A DNA stretch of 64,000 bases from Sphingomicrobium sediminis (GCF_023805295.1 NZ_JAMSHT010000001.1:620001-684000); one strand, 5' to 3'. Shown: positions 1-8,682, counted from the stretch's first letter. The notes: generated by a model from the sequence alone, not told the origin. Program-made: numbers and translations.

Positions 1-553
1 CCTCGCCCTGCGGCGGCATCGTCTGCAGCGCACCGACAAGATCGACTGCCATGTAGAGCGCCTCGTCCGACACATCGAGTATCTCTTCGGTTAGCGTCGA
101 ATTGGCGATCTCGACCGTATTTTCGAGCATCGAGCGAGCGCGGTCGGAGAACCAGAATTCGAGCCCCGACTGGATCAACAGCGACGCGAAGATGGCGACG
201 ACCACGGTCGGCACGGCGGCGATGATCGAGAAAAGCGCGACCAGCCGCGTATGCAGGCTCCCCGTCCCCACCCCTTGCCGCTCGCCGCGCACACGCGCGA
301 TGCGGCGCGACAGCAGGACCATCAGGATGATGGCGGGAATGAGGTTGCCCACCATCAGCAGCGCGATCATCAGCGGGCTGAGCAAGGTCGGCTCGCCATG
401 ATCGTGCAGCAGGAGGTCGGCCGAATAGCCCAATGTCCCGATCAGGACGATGGCCACGATCAGCGTCAGTATACGCATGCGCGAACGGTGGCGCTGGTCC
501 GCCTTGGGCGGGAGCGCCGGCTGCGCTTCAGAATCGGGTGAACGTACGTCCAT
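1..553 (-). CDS. ntrY: NtrY-type sensor histidine kinase, N-terminal part (runs off the window)
   Basis: Only the first 184 codons are present; the gene continues past base 1. It starts at an ATG at 553-551. The visible protein has a short charged cytoplasmic tail, a transmembrane helix at about residues 26-45, a second at about 58-76 ending in SRRIARVR, and a third at about 95-118 (LVALFSIIAAVPTVVVAIFA) followed by a region beginning SGLEFWFSDRARSMLENTV. That arrangement, with FWFSDRAR after the third helix, is what I know from the N-terminal membrane module of NtrY nitrogen-response kinases. HAMP, PAS and kinase domains would lie outside the window. It follows dusB in the same direction after 70 bases. 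In many relatives ntrB and ntrC sit between these two genes; here they do not. Confidence 0.8.
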   Translation of the reverse strand, partial: MDVRSPDSEAQPALPPKADQRHRSRMRILTLIVAIVLIGTLGYSADLLLHDHGEPTLLSPLMIALLMVGNLIPAIILMVLLSRRIARVRGERQGVGTGSLHTRLVALFSIIAAVPTVVVAIFASLLIQSGLEFWFSDRARSMLENTVEIANSTLTEEILDVSDEALYMAVDLVGALQTMPPQGE

Positions 554-623
554 GCCGGTCCCGCCTAGCACGGAAGCGTTGCATGAAAAACACAGTTTTT
601 GGGGGTAAGGTCACACGGCCCGA

Positions 624-1622
624 TCAGGCCGCGTCGCGCTCCGCCCAGGGGGCATAGAATTCGCGCAGCATCGCAATGACGCGGGCCGGGTCTTCCTGCT
701 TGTTCACCTCGTTGCGGAACTCCGCCGAGCCGTGCAGGCCCTTGGTGTACCAGCCGAGATGCTTGCGCGCGACATTGACGCCGACCTTGGTGCCGTACAG
801 CGAGAGCATGTCCTCATACTGTTCGAGGATAGTCGCCAGCTGTTCGTCCATGCCGGGATCGGCCTTGGTATCGCCATGCATGAAGTCGGCAATGATTTGG
901 CCGAGCAGCCAGGGCTTTCCGTAAGCACCGCGCCCGATCATGACACCATCAGCGCCCGACTGGTCGAGCGCTTCATGCGCATCCTCGATCGAGTTGATGT
1001 CGCCATTGACGATGACGGGCAGGTTGGTCGCCCCCTTGACGTTGGCGATGTAGGACCAGTCGGCGCTGCCCTTGTAGAGCTGGCAGCGCGTGCGGCCATG
1101 CACGGTGATGAGCTGCGCACCGAGATCCTCGGCGATGCGCGCCAGCTCGGGAGCGTTGAGGCTCGAATGATCCCAGCCCATGCGCATCTTGACCGTCACT
1201 GGCACCTTCACCGCCTTGACCGTCGCTTCGATCAGCGAGGCTGCCAGCGGCAGGTCGCGCATCAGCGCGCTGCCGGCATAGCCGTTCACGACCTTCTTCA
1301 CGGGGCAGCCCATGTTGATGTCGATGATCGCCGCGCCCTTGTCTTCGTTCAACTTGGCCGCTTCGGCCATGCGCTGCGGCTCGCAGCCGGCAAGCTGGAG
1401 CGACACCGGATTTTCGCTCGGGTCCCAGGTCGACTTCTGCAAGCTCTGGCGAGTTTCGCGGATCATCGCTTCGGATGCGATCATCTCGGACACGGTGAGG
1501 CCGCAGCCATGCCGCTTCACGATCTTGCGAAACGGTACGTCCGTGACGCCCGTCATCGGCGCAAGGATGACAGGGTCGGCGATTTTGATATCGCCAATCA
1601 TGATGGGCTTCAGTCGTGCCAT
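624..1622 (-). CDS. dusB: tRNA-dihydrouridine synthase DusB
   Basis: FMN-dependent enzyme that reduces specific uridines in tRNA to dihydrouridine. The 332-residue protein opens with [20 protein letters not shown], the usual FMN-barrel start, and has the catalytic cysteine in [10 protein letters not shown] at residue 106, followed by NGYAGSALM. Near the C terminus [16 protein letters not shown] is the phosphate-binding segment. I chose the ATG at 1622 (MARLKPI); longer readings run into the divergent ispDF start, and a shorter one at MIGDI is possible. Length fits the family. It is divergent from ispDF (64-base gap) and precedes ntrY. Confidence 0.93.
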   Translation of the reverse strand: MARLKPIMIGDIKIADPVILAPMTGVTDVPFRKIVKRHGCGLTVSEMIASEAMIRETRQSLQKSTWDPSENPVSLQLAGCEPQRMAEAAKLNEDKGAAIIDINMGCPVKKVVNGYAGSALMRDLPLAASLIEATVKAVKVPVTVKMRMGWDHSSLNAPELARIAEDLGAQLITVHGRTRCQLYKGSADWSYIANVKGATNLPVIVNGDINSIEDAHEALDQSGADGVMIGRGAYGKPWLLGQIIADFMHGDTKADPGMDEQLATILEQYEDMLSLYGTKVGVNVARKHLGWYTKGLHGSAEFRNEVNKQEDPARVIAMLREFYAPWAERDAA

Positions 1623-1686
1623 GATGGGCGGCCCTTTACCCAAATCCCCCTTCACAGGCAAATCTTTCGCCGCCATGGCTAGGATC

Positions 1687-2838
1687 ATGCATGTCACCGC
1701 ACTCATCGTCGCTGCAGGATCCGGAACTCGGATGGGCGGCGACCTGCCCAAGCAATATGCCCGGATTGGCGGCAAGGCGGTGCTCGCCCACGCCGTCGAC
1801 GCCCTTCTCTCTCACTCGAAGATCGACGCCGTGCGCGTTGTAATCGGCGAAGGGCAGGAAGACATCGCGCGTGAAGCGCTAGAATGGCGCGATGTCGGCG
1901 ATTTCATCATCGGGGGCGCAACGCGCAACGAAAGCACGCGCAACGGTTTGGCCGCTGTGGAGACGAGCCATGTGCTGGTGCATGACGCGGCGCGCCCCTT
2001 CTGCCCGCCAGAGGTGATCGACCGCCTGGTAGAAACACTTGATGGCGATGCCGTGGCCGTCGTCCCCGTTCTTGCGGTGGCTGACACGATGGCCCGGCTC
2101 GACGATGGTGGATTGGGTGAAGCGGTCAGCCGCGATGGATTGGTAAAGGTCCAGACGCCGCAGGGATTTCGGACGGAGCAATTGCTTGATGTTCTGGAGC
2201 AGTCGGACCTAGCCGGCGCCGCGGCAACAGACGAGGCCAGCGTGATCCGCGCGGCCGGCCTGCCTGTCGTCACGGTCGAGGGCCATGCGAAACTGGAAAA
2301 GCTGACGACGCCTGCCGACTGGGCGCGGGCGGCGCGTGAAATGGAGCAAGACATGGTGCCGCGCACGGGAATGGGGTTCGACGTTCACGCCTTTGCCGGG
2401 CCAGGACCGATCATACTGGGCGGGATCGAGATCGCGCATGAGAAGGGTTTGGCGGGGCATAGCGATGCCGACGTCCTGCTCCACGCCATCACCGATGCCC
2501 TGCTGGGTGCCGCAGGGCTTGGCGATATCGGAGAGCATTTCCCGCCGAGCGACCCGCAATGGAAAGGCGCGGCCTCCGACCAGTTTCTTGTCCATGCGGC
2601 GAAACTGGTCCGCGCAGGCGGCGGGACGATCGATCATGTCGACGCTACCGTCATTTGCGAAGCGCCCAAGGTCGGCCCGCACCGCGCCGCCATGCGCACA
2701 AGGATCGCAGGCATCCTCGAATTGCCGGAAGCTTCGGTCAGTGTGAAAGCGACGACGACCGAGAAGCTTGGTTTCGCAGGACGCAAGGAAGGCATTGCCT
2801 GCCAAGCTGTGGCCAACATCCGGATGGCAAGCGCTTGA
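1687..2838 (+). CDS. ispDF: Bifunctional MEP-pathway enzyme IspD-IspF
   Basis: Fusion of two steps of the non-mevalonate isoprenoid pathway: 2-C-methyl-D-erythritol 4-phosphate cytidylyltransferase and 2-C-methyl-D-erythritol 2,4-cyclodiphosphate synthase. The N-terminal half (residues about 1-220) has the nucleotide-binding AAGSGTRMG and HDAARPF motifs. The C-terminal half starts at GMGFDVHAF with the metal-binding D and H, then [19 protein letters not shown] and [17 protein letters not shown]. The two halves are joined by a short linker. Start is taken at the ATG at 1687 ([11 protein letters not shown]); an in-frame ATG at 1675 would add four residues. The fused form is well known in alphaproteobacteria. 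The next gene overlaps the stop codon. Confidence 0.95.
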   Translation: MHVTALIVAAGSGTRMGGDLPKQYARIGGKAVLAHAVDALLSHSKIDAVRVVIGEGQEDIAREALEWRDVGDFIIGGATRNESTRNGLAAVETSHVLVHDAARPFCPPEVIDRLVETLDGDAVAVVPVLAVADTMARLDDGGLGEAVSRDGLVKVQTPQGFRTEQLLDVLEQSDLAGAAATDEASVIRAAGLPVVTVEGHAKLEKLTTPADWARAAREMEQDMVPRTGMGFDVHAFAGPGPIILGGIEIAHEKGLAGHSDADVLLHAITDALLGAAGLGDIGEHFPPSDPQWKGAASDQFLVHAAKLVRAGGGTIDHVDATVICEAPKVGPHRAAMRTRIAGILELPEASVSVKATTTEKLGFAGRKEGIACQAVANIRMASA

Positions 2839-3326
2839 GCAGTCTCCACCCCTCGCTGACCGAAAAGGTCGAAGCGCTTCTCGATGCGCATCGCAAGGCT
2901 GGTAGCAGGGTCGCGATGGCCGAAAGCTGCACCGGCGGCCTCGTCTCAGCCGCGCTGACGGACATTGCCGGGTCATCAGATGTTTTTCTGGCGGGTTATG
3001 TCACTTATTCCAACGAAGCGAAGACGCGGATGCTGGGGGTTGAGCCCGTTCTCTTCGAAACCGACGGCGCGGTCTCCGAGAAAGTGGCGCGCGCCATGGC
3101 CGAAGGTGCCCTCTCCCGCTCCGGCGCTGACGTCGCCGTCTCCATCACTGGTATTGCGGGCCCGGGCGGCGGGTCGATGGAAAAGCCTGTCGGTACGGTC
3201 TGGTTCGTCCGCGCATCGAGCGACGGGGCAGTGATGGCGAAGCTGGAAAATTTCGATCCTGCCGCCAGCCGTGACGAGATCAGGCGTCAGGCTGCGCTGG
3301 CAGCCTTGGAGCTATTGTCGCCGTAA
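2835..3326 (+). CDS. pncC: Nicotinamide-nucleotide amidase PncC/CinA C-terminal family
   Basis: Predicted NMN deamidase that recycles nicotinamide mononucleotide to nicotinate mononucleotide. The 163-residue protein contains [14 protein letters not shown] (catalytic Ser region), [16 protein letters not shown] and [12 protein letters not shown], all hallmarks of the CinA C-terminal domain. The only start that keeps the whole domain is a TTG at 2835, which overlaps the ispDF stop as TTGA, so translation is probably coupled. Its 3' end overlaps the convergent polyketide-cyclase-fold gene by 40 bases, so the two messages share antisense ends. Confidence 0.9.
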   Translation: MSSLHPSLTEKVEALLDAHRKAGSRVAMAESCTGGLVSAALTDIAGSSDVFLAGYVTYSNEAKTRMLGVEPVLFETDGAVSEKVARAMAEGALSRSGADVAVSITGIAGPGGGSMEKPVGTVWFVRASSDGAVMAKLENFDPAASRDEIRRQAALAALELLSP

Positions 3327-3751
3327 AGTTCGTCGGCACGTGCGATGAAGGCGTCGGTCATGCGGCGCAGTGCGCGGTCGAACATCTGGCCCGCCACGGT
3401 CTCGAATATGCGGTTCTTGAAGGCGAAGTCGACGCAGAATTGGAGGTTGGTGCCCCCTTCCCCGTCGCTTTCGAAGTCCCAGTCATTCTCGAGATATTTG
3501 AGCGGCCCCTCGATATAGTCGACCTTGATGTGCATCGCCTCGCGATCCTTGGTCACACGGCTGGTGAAGCGCTCCTTGAACGCCTTGAAGCCGACGACGA
3601 GGTCGGCGACCATCTCGGTCTCGCTGTCCGAGCGAACGCGCACCGCGCTCACCCAGGGCAGGAATTCATCATAACGAGCTACATCGGCGACCAGGTCGAA
3701 CAACTGGTCGGGACTATAAGGGAGATGTCGGGTCTCGGTATGACGCGGCAT
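3287..3751 (-). CDS. Coenzyme Q-binding protein COQ10 / START-like (RatA family)
   Basis: A 154-residue protein of the polyketide-cyclase/START fold. It begins with PRHTETRHLPYSPDQLFDLV and continues with ARYDEFLPWV, typical of COQ10-type proteins that bind ubiquinone and help respiration; bacterial members are also annotated RatA. It lies 2 bases after the lipA stop, so lipA and this gene form one operon. That linkage is common in alphaproteobacteria. A toxin role, as proposed for E. coli RatA, has no support here because no RatB-like partner is adjacent. Confidence 0.88.
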   Translation of the reverse strand: MPRHTETRHLPYSPDQLFDLVADVARYDEFLPWVSAVRVRSDSETEMVADLVVGFKAFKERFTSRVTKDREAMHIKVDYIEGPLKYLENDWDFESDGEGGTNLQFCVDFAFKNRIFETVAGQMFDRALRRMTDAFIARADELYGDNSSKAASAA

Positions 3752-3753
3752 GT

Positions 3754-4686
3754 CTAGTCGCGGCGCTCCTTGGCGAGCTTTTCCTCGCGGGCCTTGCGCA
3801 TCTGTTCGAAATCGTCACCGGCATGATAGCTCGAGCGGGTCAGCGGGCTGGCCGCGACCTGCAGGAAGCCCTTCGCGCGGGCGATGCTGGCATAGGCATC
3901 GAACGTCTTGGGCGTGACGAACTCCTCGACCGTCGCATGCTTGGGCGTCGGCTGGAGGTACTGACCCATGGTGATGAAATCGACATCCGCCGAGCGCATG
4001 TCGTCCATGACCTGGTGCACTTCGAGGCGCTGCTCGCCAAGGCCGACCATGATGCCGGACTTGGTGAAGATGCTGGGATCGTGCGCTTTCACGCGCTCCA
4101 GCAGACGCAGCGAGGCATAATAGCGCGCACCGGGACGAATGGTCGGGTATAGGCGCGGCACGGTCTCGAGATTGTGATTGAAGACGTCGGGACGCGCTTC
4201 GACGATCTTCTCGATGGCCTGCTCATGCTTGCCACGAAAATCGGGCGTGAGGATTTCGATCGTCGTGTCGGGCGTCTCGCGGCGAAGGGCCTTGATGACC
4301 TTCACGAACTGGTCCGCACCGCCGTCGGGCAGGTCGTCGCGATCGACCGAAGTGATGACGATATGCTCGAGCCCCATCTTGCCCGCCGCGATCGCGACAT
4401 TGTCGGGCTCCAGCGGATTGACCGGGCGCGGCATGCCCGTCTTCACGTTGCAGAAGGCGCAGGCACGCGTGCAGGTGTCGCCAAGGATCATCACCGTGGC
4501 ATGCTTCTTGGTCCAGCACTCGCCGATATTCGGGCAAGCCGCTTCCTCGCACACGGTGGCAAGGCCGAGCTCGCGCATCAGCTTCTTGGTCTCGGCATAG
4601 CCCTCGCTGACCGGCGCTTTGACGCGGATCCAGTCGGGCTTGCGGCGCGGTGTCGCCTTTTCAGGGGGAGTCACGGGTGCGTTCAT
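3754..4686 (-). CDS. lipA: Lipoyl synthase
   Basis: Radical SAM enzyme that inserts two sulfurs into protein-bound octanoate to make lipoate, needed by the pyruvate dehydrogenase encoded later in this window. The 310-residue protein shows both iron-sulfur sites: auxiliary cluster cysteines C46, C51 and C57 ([14 protein letters not shown]) and the radical SAM C72, C76 and C79 (CTRACAFC). The C-terminal [10 protein letters not shown] is also conserved. Start ATG at 4686. First gene of the operon with the COQ10-like gene. Confidence 0.96.
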   Translation of the reverse strand: MNAPVTPPEKATPRRKPDWIRVKAPVSEGYAETKKLMRELGLATVCEEAACPNIGECWTKKHATVMILGDTCTRACAFCNVKTGMPRPVNPLEPDNVAIAAGKMGLEHIVITSVDRDDLPDGGADQFVKVIKALRRETPDTTIEILTPDFRGKHEQAIEKIVEARPDVFNHNLETVPRLYPTIRPGARYYASLRLLERVKAHDPSIFTKSGIMVGLGEQRLEVHQVMDDMRSADVDFITMGQYLQPTPKHATVEEFVTPKTFDAYASIARAKGFLQVAASPLTRSSYHAGDDFEQMRKAREEKLAKERRD

Positions 4687-4769
4687 GAGGGCGAGATAGC
4701 GATCCTGCTTGCCAAAGCCAAGGCTAGCCGTTTAGCCAGCGTCCAACCAACAGGAGGGCACCCACTGAC

Positions 4770-5714
4770 ATGATCATCGAGACGCTCACGTCGCCGATCA
4801 TTTTGTTCTTCGTACTCGGTATGCTGGCCGGTTTCGCACGTAGCGACCTGTCCATCCCTGAGGCCATGTCCAAGGCCATGGCCATCTACCTCATGGTCGC
4901 GATCGGCCTTAAGGGTGGGGTCGCGATTTCCGAGACCGGGATCACACAGGAATTACTTCTGGCGGGCGCGGCCGGCATCGGGCTTTCTTTCCTGATCCCA
5001 TACCCGGTTTTCTTCCTGCTGCGGAAGATTGGCGGACTTGGCCGTGTCGATGCAGCGGCAACGGCGTCGCATTACGGCTCGGTCAGCCTCGTCACCTACA
5101 TTACCGCCGCCGAAGTTTTCGAAGCGGCTGGTATGCCCGCGGCCGGCTTTATGGTCGCTGTCTTGGCCCTGATGGAAGGCCCGGCCATTATTTCGGGGCT
5201 CAGCCTCGCCCGCGACAAGGCGTCCAACGAAAAGGGCGACTTGCTCCGCGAGGTTGTCCTCAATTCATCGGTGGTGCTTCTGGTCGGCTCGATGGTCATC
5301 GGTGCGGTCGCCGGACGCGAAGGGTTCGAGCCGATCGCGCCGACGTTCGAGGTTGGCTATCGCGGTGTCCTCGCCCTGTTCCTGCTCGACATGGGCCTGA
5401 TCGCCTCGCGGCGCCTGCGCGAGACACGCTCGATCACGATCCGGCTGGCCAGCCTCGGTATCGCCATCCCGGTCGTCAATGGCGTACTCGGCGTAGTGCT
5501 AGGCACGGTGCTGGGGCTCGATCCAGGGACGGCGGCCATCCTCGGCGTATTGGCGGCCAGTGCGTCCTACATCGCCGTTCCTGCCGCGATGCGCCTGGCG
5601 CTGCCGCAGGCCGATCCCGGTATCTATCTTTCCATGTCTTTGGGGATCACTTTCCCCTTCAACGTGGTCGTCAATATCTTCTTCCTTAGCTGGCTTGCGG
5701 AGGCACTCGTCTGA
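4770..5714 (+). CDS. sbtA: SbtA-family sodium-dependent bicarbonate permease
   Basis: A 314-residue polytopic membrane protein (about ten hydrophobic segments) of the SbtA/DUF897 family, known in cyanobacteria as a Na+/HCO3- symporter. Recognisable stretches are FVLGMLAGFARSDLSIPE, the first-repeat KAMAIYLMVAIGLKGG, and in the second half a related LLDMGLIASRRL, consistent with the internal inverted repeat of the fold. An AGGAGG-like site (aggagggc) precedes the ATG at 4770. The stop overlaps the start of the PII-like gene (TGATG), and a beta carbonic anhydrase follows directly, which supports inorganic carbon uptake. Cation and substrate are inferred from the family. Confidence 0.88.
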   Translation: MIIETLTSPIILFFVLGMLAGFARSDLSIPEAMSKAMAIYLMVAIGLKGGVAISETGITQELLLAGAAGIGLSFLIPYPVFFLLRKIGGLGRVDAAATASHYGSVSLVTYITAAEVFEAAGMPAAGFMVAVLALMEGPAIISGLSLARDKASNEKGDLLREVVLNSSVVLLVGSMVIGAVAGREGFEPIAPTFEVGYRGVLALFLLDMGLIASRRLRETRSITIRLASLGIAIPVVNGVLGVVLGTVLGLDPGTAAILGVLAASASYIAVPAAMRLALPQADPGIYLSMSLGITFPFNVVVNIFFLSWLAEALV

Positions 5715-6019
5715 TGGATCTCACGATGATGAAACGGATCGAAATTCTCGCCGACGAGCAGCTCGTGCCGCGGCTTGAGAAGATCATCCGAAATTCGGGC
5801 TTTTCCGGACACACGGTCATGCCGGTGCTTCAAGGCTCCGGCAGTCGCGGCGCCTGGCAGGACGAGCGACTGACTGCATCGAGCCGTGTCATGGTGCTAA
5901 GCATCGGCACGAAAGAAGATGCGGACAAACTGCTCGAGGCGATCGGGCCGCTGCTCAGCGACTATCGACTGCTCCTCACCATAGGTGATGTCGAAGTCGT
6001 ACGCCGGGATCATTTCTAG
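5714..6019 (+). CDS. sbtB: PII-like SbtB-type regulator of the bicarbonate permease
   Basis: A 101-residue protein that reads as a ferredoxin-like PII-family fold: KRIEILADEQLVPRLEKIIRNSGFSG as strand-helix, GSGSRGAWQDERLTASSRVMVL for the T-loop region and next strand, and a final TIGDVEVVRRDHF strand. SbtB proteins bind adenine nucleotides, often cyclic AMP, and block SbtA. It overlaps sbtA by one base and abuts the carbonic anhydrase start with no gap, so the assignment rests heavily on context. It lacks the C-terminal cysteine pair (CGPxGC) that some cyanobacterial SbtB proteins carry. Confidence 0.82.
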   Translation: MDLTMMKRIEILADEQLVPRLEKIIRNSGFSGHTVMPVLQGSGSRGAWQDERLTASSRVMVLSIGTKEDADKLLEAIGPLLSDYRLLLTIGDVEVVRRDHF

Positions 6020-6643
6020 ATGCCCGAGTTTCGCGAGCTCCTAGACGGCTATCACCGCTTTCGCCGCACCGATTATTATCGCCACCGCGGACGCTGGGAA
6101 GAATTGCAGGGTGGCCAGCACCCGCCGATCATGATCATCAGCTGCTGCGACAGCCGTGTCGATCCGGCCACCGTGTTCGATCTCTCGCCCGGACAGGCGT
6201 TCGTGCTGCGCAATGTGGCGAATATCGTTCCGCCTTATGACGGCGAAGCCGGACTGGCCGGGGTTCGCTCCGCCATCGAGTTCGGTGTCACCGGGCTAGG
6301 CGTGCGGCATATCGTGGTGATGGGCCATGGCTCGTGCGGTGGTATTGCCGCGTCGCTCAAAGGCGGTGACCAAGGCTTGGAGGGCCACAGCTATCTCGAC
6401 GACTGGATCGCGCTTCTGGATGAACCGCGCAGCCGGGTCATCGACGATGACTCGATCGAGGACAAGCAGACCGGGCTTGAATATGAGGCGGTGCGCCAGA
6501 GCATCGTCAACCTGCGCGGCTTTCCCTACATCGCCGAGCGCGAGGCAGCAGGGAAGATCAAGCTCCACGGTTGCCATTTCGCGATCGGCAAGGGCCAGCT
6601 TTACGTCCTCGACGAGGAAAGCGGCGCGTTCCGGCCGGATTAG
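6020..6643 (+). CDS. can: Beta-class carbonic anhydrase
   Basis: Interconverts CO2 and bicarbonate. The 207-residue protein has the zinc ligands C42, H103 and C106 and the Asp44-Arg46 dyad (SCCDSRVDP, GHGSCGG), with FVLRNVANIV between them, so the active site looks complete. The start codon directly follows the stop of the PII-like gene, making it the third gene of the sbtA-sbtB-can operon. In this setting it would convert imported bicarbonate to CO2, or trap CO2 as bicarbonate, for carboxylases in fatty-acid, pyrimidine and anaplerotic metabolism. Confidence 0.93.
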   Translation: MPEFRELLDGYHRFRRTDYYRHRGRWEELQGGQHPPIMIISCCDSRVDPATVFDLSPGQAFVLRNVANIVPPYDGEAGLAGVRSAIEFGVTGLGVRHIVVMGHGSCGGIAASLKGGDQGLEGHSYLDDWIALLDEPRSRVIDDDSIEDKQTGLEYEAVRQSIVNLRGFPYIAEREAAGKIKLHGCHFAIGKGQLYVLDEESGAFRPD

Positions 6644-6649
6644 GCGTCG

Positions 6650-7000
6650 CTAGCAGTCCAAGTCATAGTCGTAATAAGCGCGACCATACTCATCGACATA
6701 ATAGCAGTCGCCGCGGCGATCGCGGTAATATTGCTTGTCGTCGATCACGGCACCGATGACGCCGCCGAGGACGGCGCCTGCCGCTGCGCCCTCGACTACC
6801 GACACGCCGTCGACAAGAACGCCGAGTGCGACACCGGCTGCAGCGCCTGCGACAACGCCGTCGACCACACTCGAGCCACGGCGGTCGTCATAGGGGTCGT
6901 CATAATAGCCGTAACTTGCGCCCGCGCCGTAGCCGAGGCCGCCGCACGCACTGAGGCTGAGGCCGGCGGCAAGCGTGGCTGCCATCATCTTCTTGTTCAT
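6650..7000 (-). CDS. Glycine-zipper outer-membrane lipoprotein
   Basis: A 116-residue predicted lipoprotein. The N terminus is a short lysine-rich signal with lipobox LSAC at the cleavage site. The mature part has a Tyr/Asp-rich stretch (GYYDDPYDDRR), then two glycine/alanine zipper segments (GVVAGAAAGVALGVL and GAAAGAVLGGVIGAVI), and ends in a tyrosine/aspartate-rich tail. Start is the ATG at 7000: GGAG lies 7 bases before it, while a GTG two codons upstream overlaps that site. Function unknown; such proteins are usually envelope-associated. Convergent with the carbonic anhydrase gene. Confidence 0.8.
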   Translation of the reverse strand: MNKKMMAATLAAGLSLSACGGLGYGAGASYGYYDDPYDDRRGSSVVDGVVAGAAAGVALGVLVDGVSVVEGAAAGAVLGGVIGAVIDDKQYYRDRRGDCYYVDEYGRAYYDYDLDC

Positions 7001-7101
7001 TTTCACTCTCCAAAAAACGCATGGTGGCGCGGAACAAGGACATGGGGGCCTTCCGTTCCGTCCAAGAGCCGCTATGCAAGCTCAATGGGAATGAACGAAA
7101 G

Positions 7102-7812
7102 ATGAGCAAGCGTAACGAACGCGAGGAGGAGCTGAACATTGCCCTCCTGATCGACGCAGACAATGCGAGCCCCGACCATCTCGACGAGGTGCTGACGGTG
7201 CTGGCAGAGTGGGGCGAGATCAATATCCGCCGCGCCTACGGCAACTGGCGCAAGCATTCGCTGCGCAGCTGGGCCGACCTTACCGGTCGTCATTCCATCG
7301 TGCCGGTCCAGCAATTCGATGTCGTGAAAGGCAAGAGCGCGACCGACATGCGCATGGTCATCGATGCGATGGACCTTCTCTACAAGGGGCATGTCGGGGC
7401 GTTCGGGATCATGAGCTCGGACAGCGACTTCCTGCCGCTGGCGCAGCGCATTCGCGAGGGCGGCATCCCGGTATACGGCTTCGGCACTGCCAAGGCGCCC
7501 GAAAGCTTCCAACAGGGCTGCACGCGCTTTTACGACACGGCCAAGCTGGTCAACGAGAATGGCGCAAGCGAAGTCGACAACAAGATCGACCAGGGCCTGC
7601 TCGATATACTGGGCAATGCCTACAAACAGTCCAAACGCGACGAGGAGGGCTATACGCCGCTCTCGGAAATGGGGCAGCGCGCCAAGGCGGTTTCCAGCTT
7701 TGCGGTGAGAAACTACGGGTTCACGCGACTTTCCGACCTCGTGCGCAGCCTCGACTATTATGACGTCAAGAAGGACGCCGATGGGCGGCTGGTCGTGAAG
7801 CGTCTGCGGTAA
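7102..7812 (+). CDS. NYN-domain (PIN-like) nuclease with C-terminal OST-HTH/LOTUS domain
   Basis: A 236-residue protein. Residues about 10-150 match the NYN/DUF88 fold: LLIDADNAS holds the first acidic metal ligand, KGKSATDMRMVIDAMDLL the second, and IMSSDSDFLPLAQRI the third acidic cluster. That is the pattern of Mg-dependent PIN-like RNases. The C-terminal part (YTPLSEMGQRAKAVSSFAVRNYGF onward) reads as an OST-HTH/LOTUS domain that probably binds RNA. Start at ATG 7102 is chosen because the family begins just before the first strand; an upstream ATG at 7021 would add 27 residues of unlikely sequence. Substrate unknown. Confidence 0.85.
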   Translation: MSKRNEREEELNIALLIDADNASPDHLDEVLTVLAEWGEINIRRAYGNWRKHSLRSWADLTGRHSIVPVQQFDVVKGKSATDMRMVIDAMDLLYKGHVGAFGIMSSDSDFLPLAQRIREGGIPVYGFGTAKAPESFQQGCTRFYDTAKLVNENGASEVDNKIDQGLLDILGNAYKQSKRDEEGYTPLSEMGQRAKAVSSFAVRNYGFTRLSDLVRSLDYYDVKKDADGRLVVKRLR

Positions 7813-7821
7813 ACCGAGGAG

Positions 7822-7865
7822 CGCCTCCCCTTCCCCGCTCGTTGATGGGGAAAGAATAGGAGGCG
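7822..7865 (+). promoter_or_regulatory. 5' UTR hairpin that buries the Shine-Dalgarno of the next gene
   Basis: CGCCTCC at 7822-7828 pairs with GGAGGCG at 7859-7865, and TTCCCC at 7831-7836 pairs with GGGGAA at 7847-7852, with a 2/6-base internal loop and a 10-base apical loop. The AGGAGG ribosome-binding site of the gene starting at 7869 is at 7858-7863, almost wholly inside the outer stem. This could be an RNA thermometer or another translational gate; it could also act as a weak terminator for the upstream gene, though no T-run follows. Confidence 0.5.
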
Positions 7866-7868
7866 TAC

Positions 7869-8396
7869 ATGTTTTTCAATAATGACAAGACCGACGCACA
7901 GGTCCGCGAAGATCTCGAAGCCAAGCTTTGGAAGGAACTGGGATCGTCCAGCCCCTTCGTGATGCTGGGCCTCGAAGGCGTCGAAGATAGCCGCACCCGC
8001 CCGATGACCGTCCAGATCGACGGTGAAGGCGAGAACCGCACCATCTACTTTTTCGCCGACAAGCGCGAAAGCCTCGTAACCGAACTCGAACGCAGCAGCC
8101 GCGCGGTTGCCGCTTTCCAGTCGAAGGGCCACGACATTTTCGCGCATATCCACGGCAATCTCGTCATCGACAATGATCGCGCCGTCATCGACCGTCTTTG
8201 GAATTCGATGATCGCGCCCTGGTATGAAGGCGGCAAGGACGATCCCAACCTCGTCCTCCTGCGCTTCGATACCGGTATGGCGAACATCTGGGAAAATGCC
8301 GGCGCCGAACATCTCGTCCAGGCCGCGATCGACGCGCTGGGCGGCAAGGCCGACAAGCCCAATTACGAAGACAATCGCGCCGACGTGCAGCTTTAA
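7869..8396 (+). CDS. General stress protein of the pyridoxamine 5'-phosphate oxidase fold
   Basis: A 175-residue protein resembling Bacillus general stress protein 26 and related flavin-binding split-barrel proteins: VMLGLEGVEDSRTRPMTVQID, TIYFFADKRESLVTEL and the later LWNSMIAPWYEGGKDDPNLVLLRFD are characteristic. It probably binds FMN or FAD; substrate unknown. Translation start at ATG 7869 is set by AGGAGG six bases upstream, which sits in a hairpin. A small acidic protein gene follows after 13 bases, probably in the same operon. Confidence 0.8.
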   Translation: MFFNNDKTDAQVREDLEAKLWKELGSSSPFVMLGLEGVEDSRTRPMTVQIDGEGENRTIYFFADKRESLVTELERSSRAVAAFQSKGHDIFAHIHGNLVIDNDRAVIDRLWNSMIAPWYEGGKDDPNLVLLRFDTGMANIWENAGAEHLVQAAIDALGGKADKPNYEDNRADVQL

Positions 8397-8409
8397 GGGA
8401 GGCGAATTC

Positions 8410-8649
8410 ATGTCCGACGATCTTAATCGCCGCACCGAGACCGCCCGTCGCAACGACGATAGCGATCTCATCGATAACAGCCTCGATACGCCCAATTTCC
8501 AGGGCCGCTTCCAGGGTGACATCCAGACCGATGTCGCAACGCAGGCCTCGCAGGAGCGAGTTCGCGATGCCGAAGCGACCGAAGGCGTCACCAAAGAGGA
8601 TGACATCAACCATGGTCAGCGGGTCCCCGCCGACCAACCCAATCTCTAG
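8410..8649 (+). CDS. Small hydrophilic acidic protein, unknown function
   Basis: A 79-residue protein starting at the ATG at 8410 (AGGGAGG lies just upstream). It has no hydrophobic segment and is rich in Asp, Glu, Asn, Gln and Arg (for example RRTETARRNDDSDLIDNS), so it is probably disordered. It follows the general stress gene at close spacing with a good ribosome-binding site, which is the main argument that it is real. I do not recognise a family. Confidence 0.6.
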   Translation: MSDDLNRRTETARRNDDSDLIDNSLDTPNFQGRFQGDIQTDVATQASQERVRDAEATEGVTKEDDINHGQRVPADQPNL

Positions 8650-8682
8650 GCCAGAAGGTTTGTAGCGTACGCGTACAGCTGG

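Noticed and set aside
732..1682. Long open frame on the strand opposite dusB
   Set aside because: GC-rich antisense shadow; the dusB strand has conserved motifs, this one has none.
7031..7057. GGAAC-N18-CGTT before the NYN gene
   Set aside because: Spacer is 18, one above the EcfG range I trust, and the gene is not a usual stress target. Kept only as a possible weak site.
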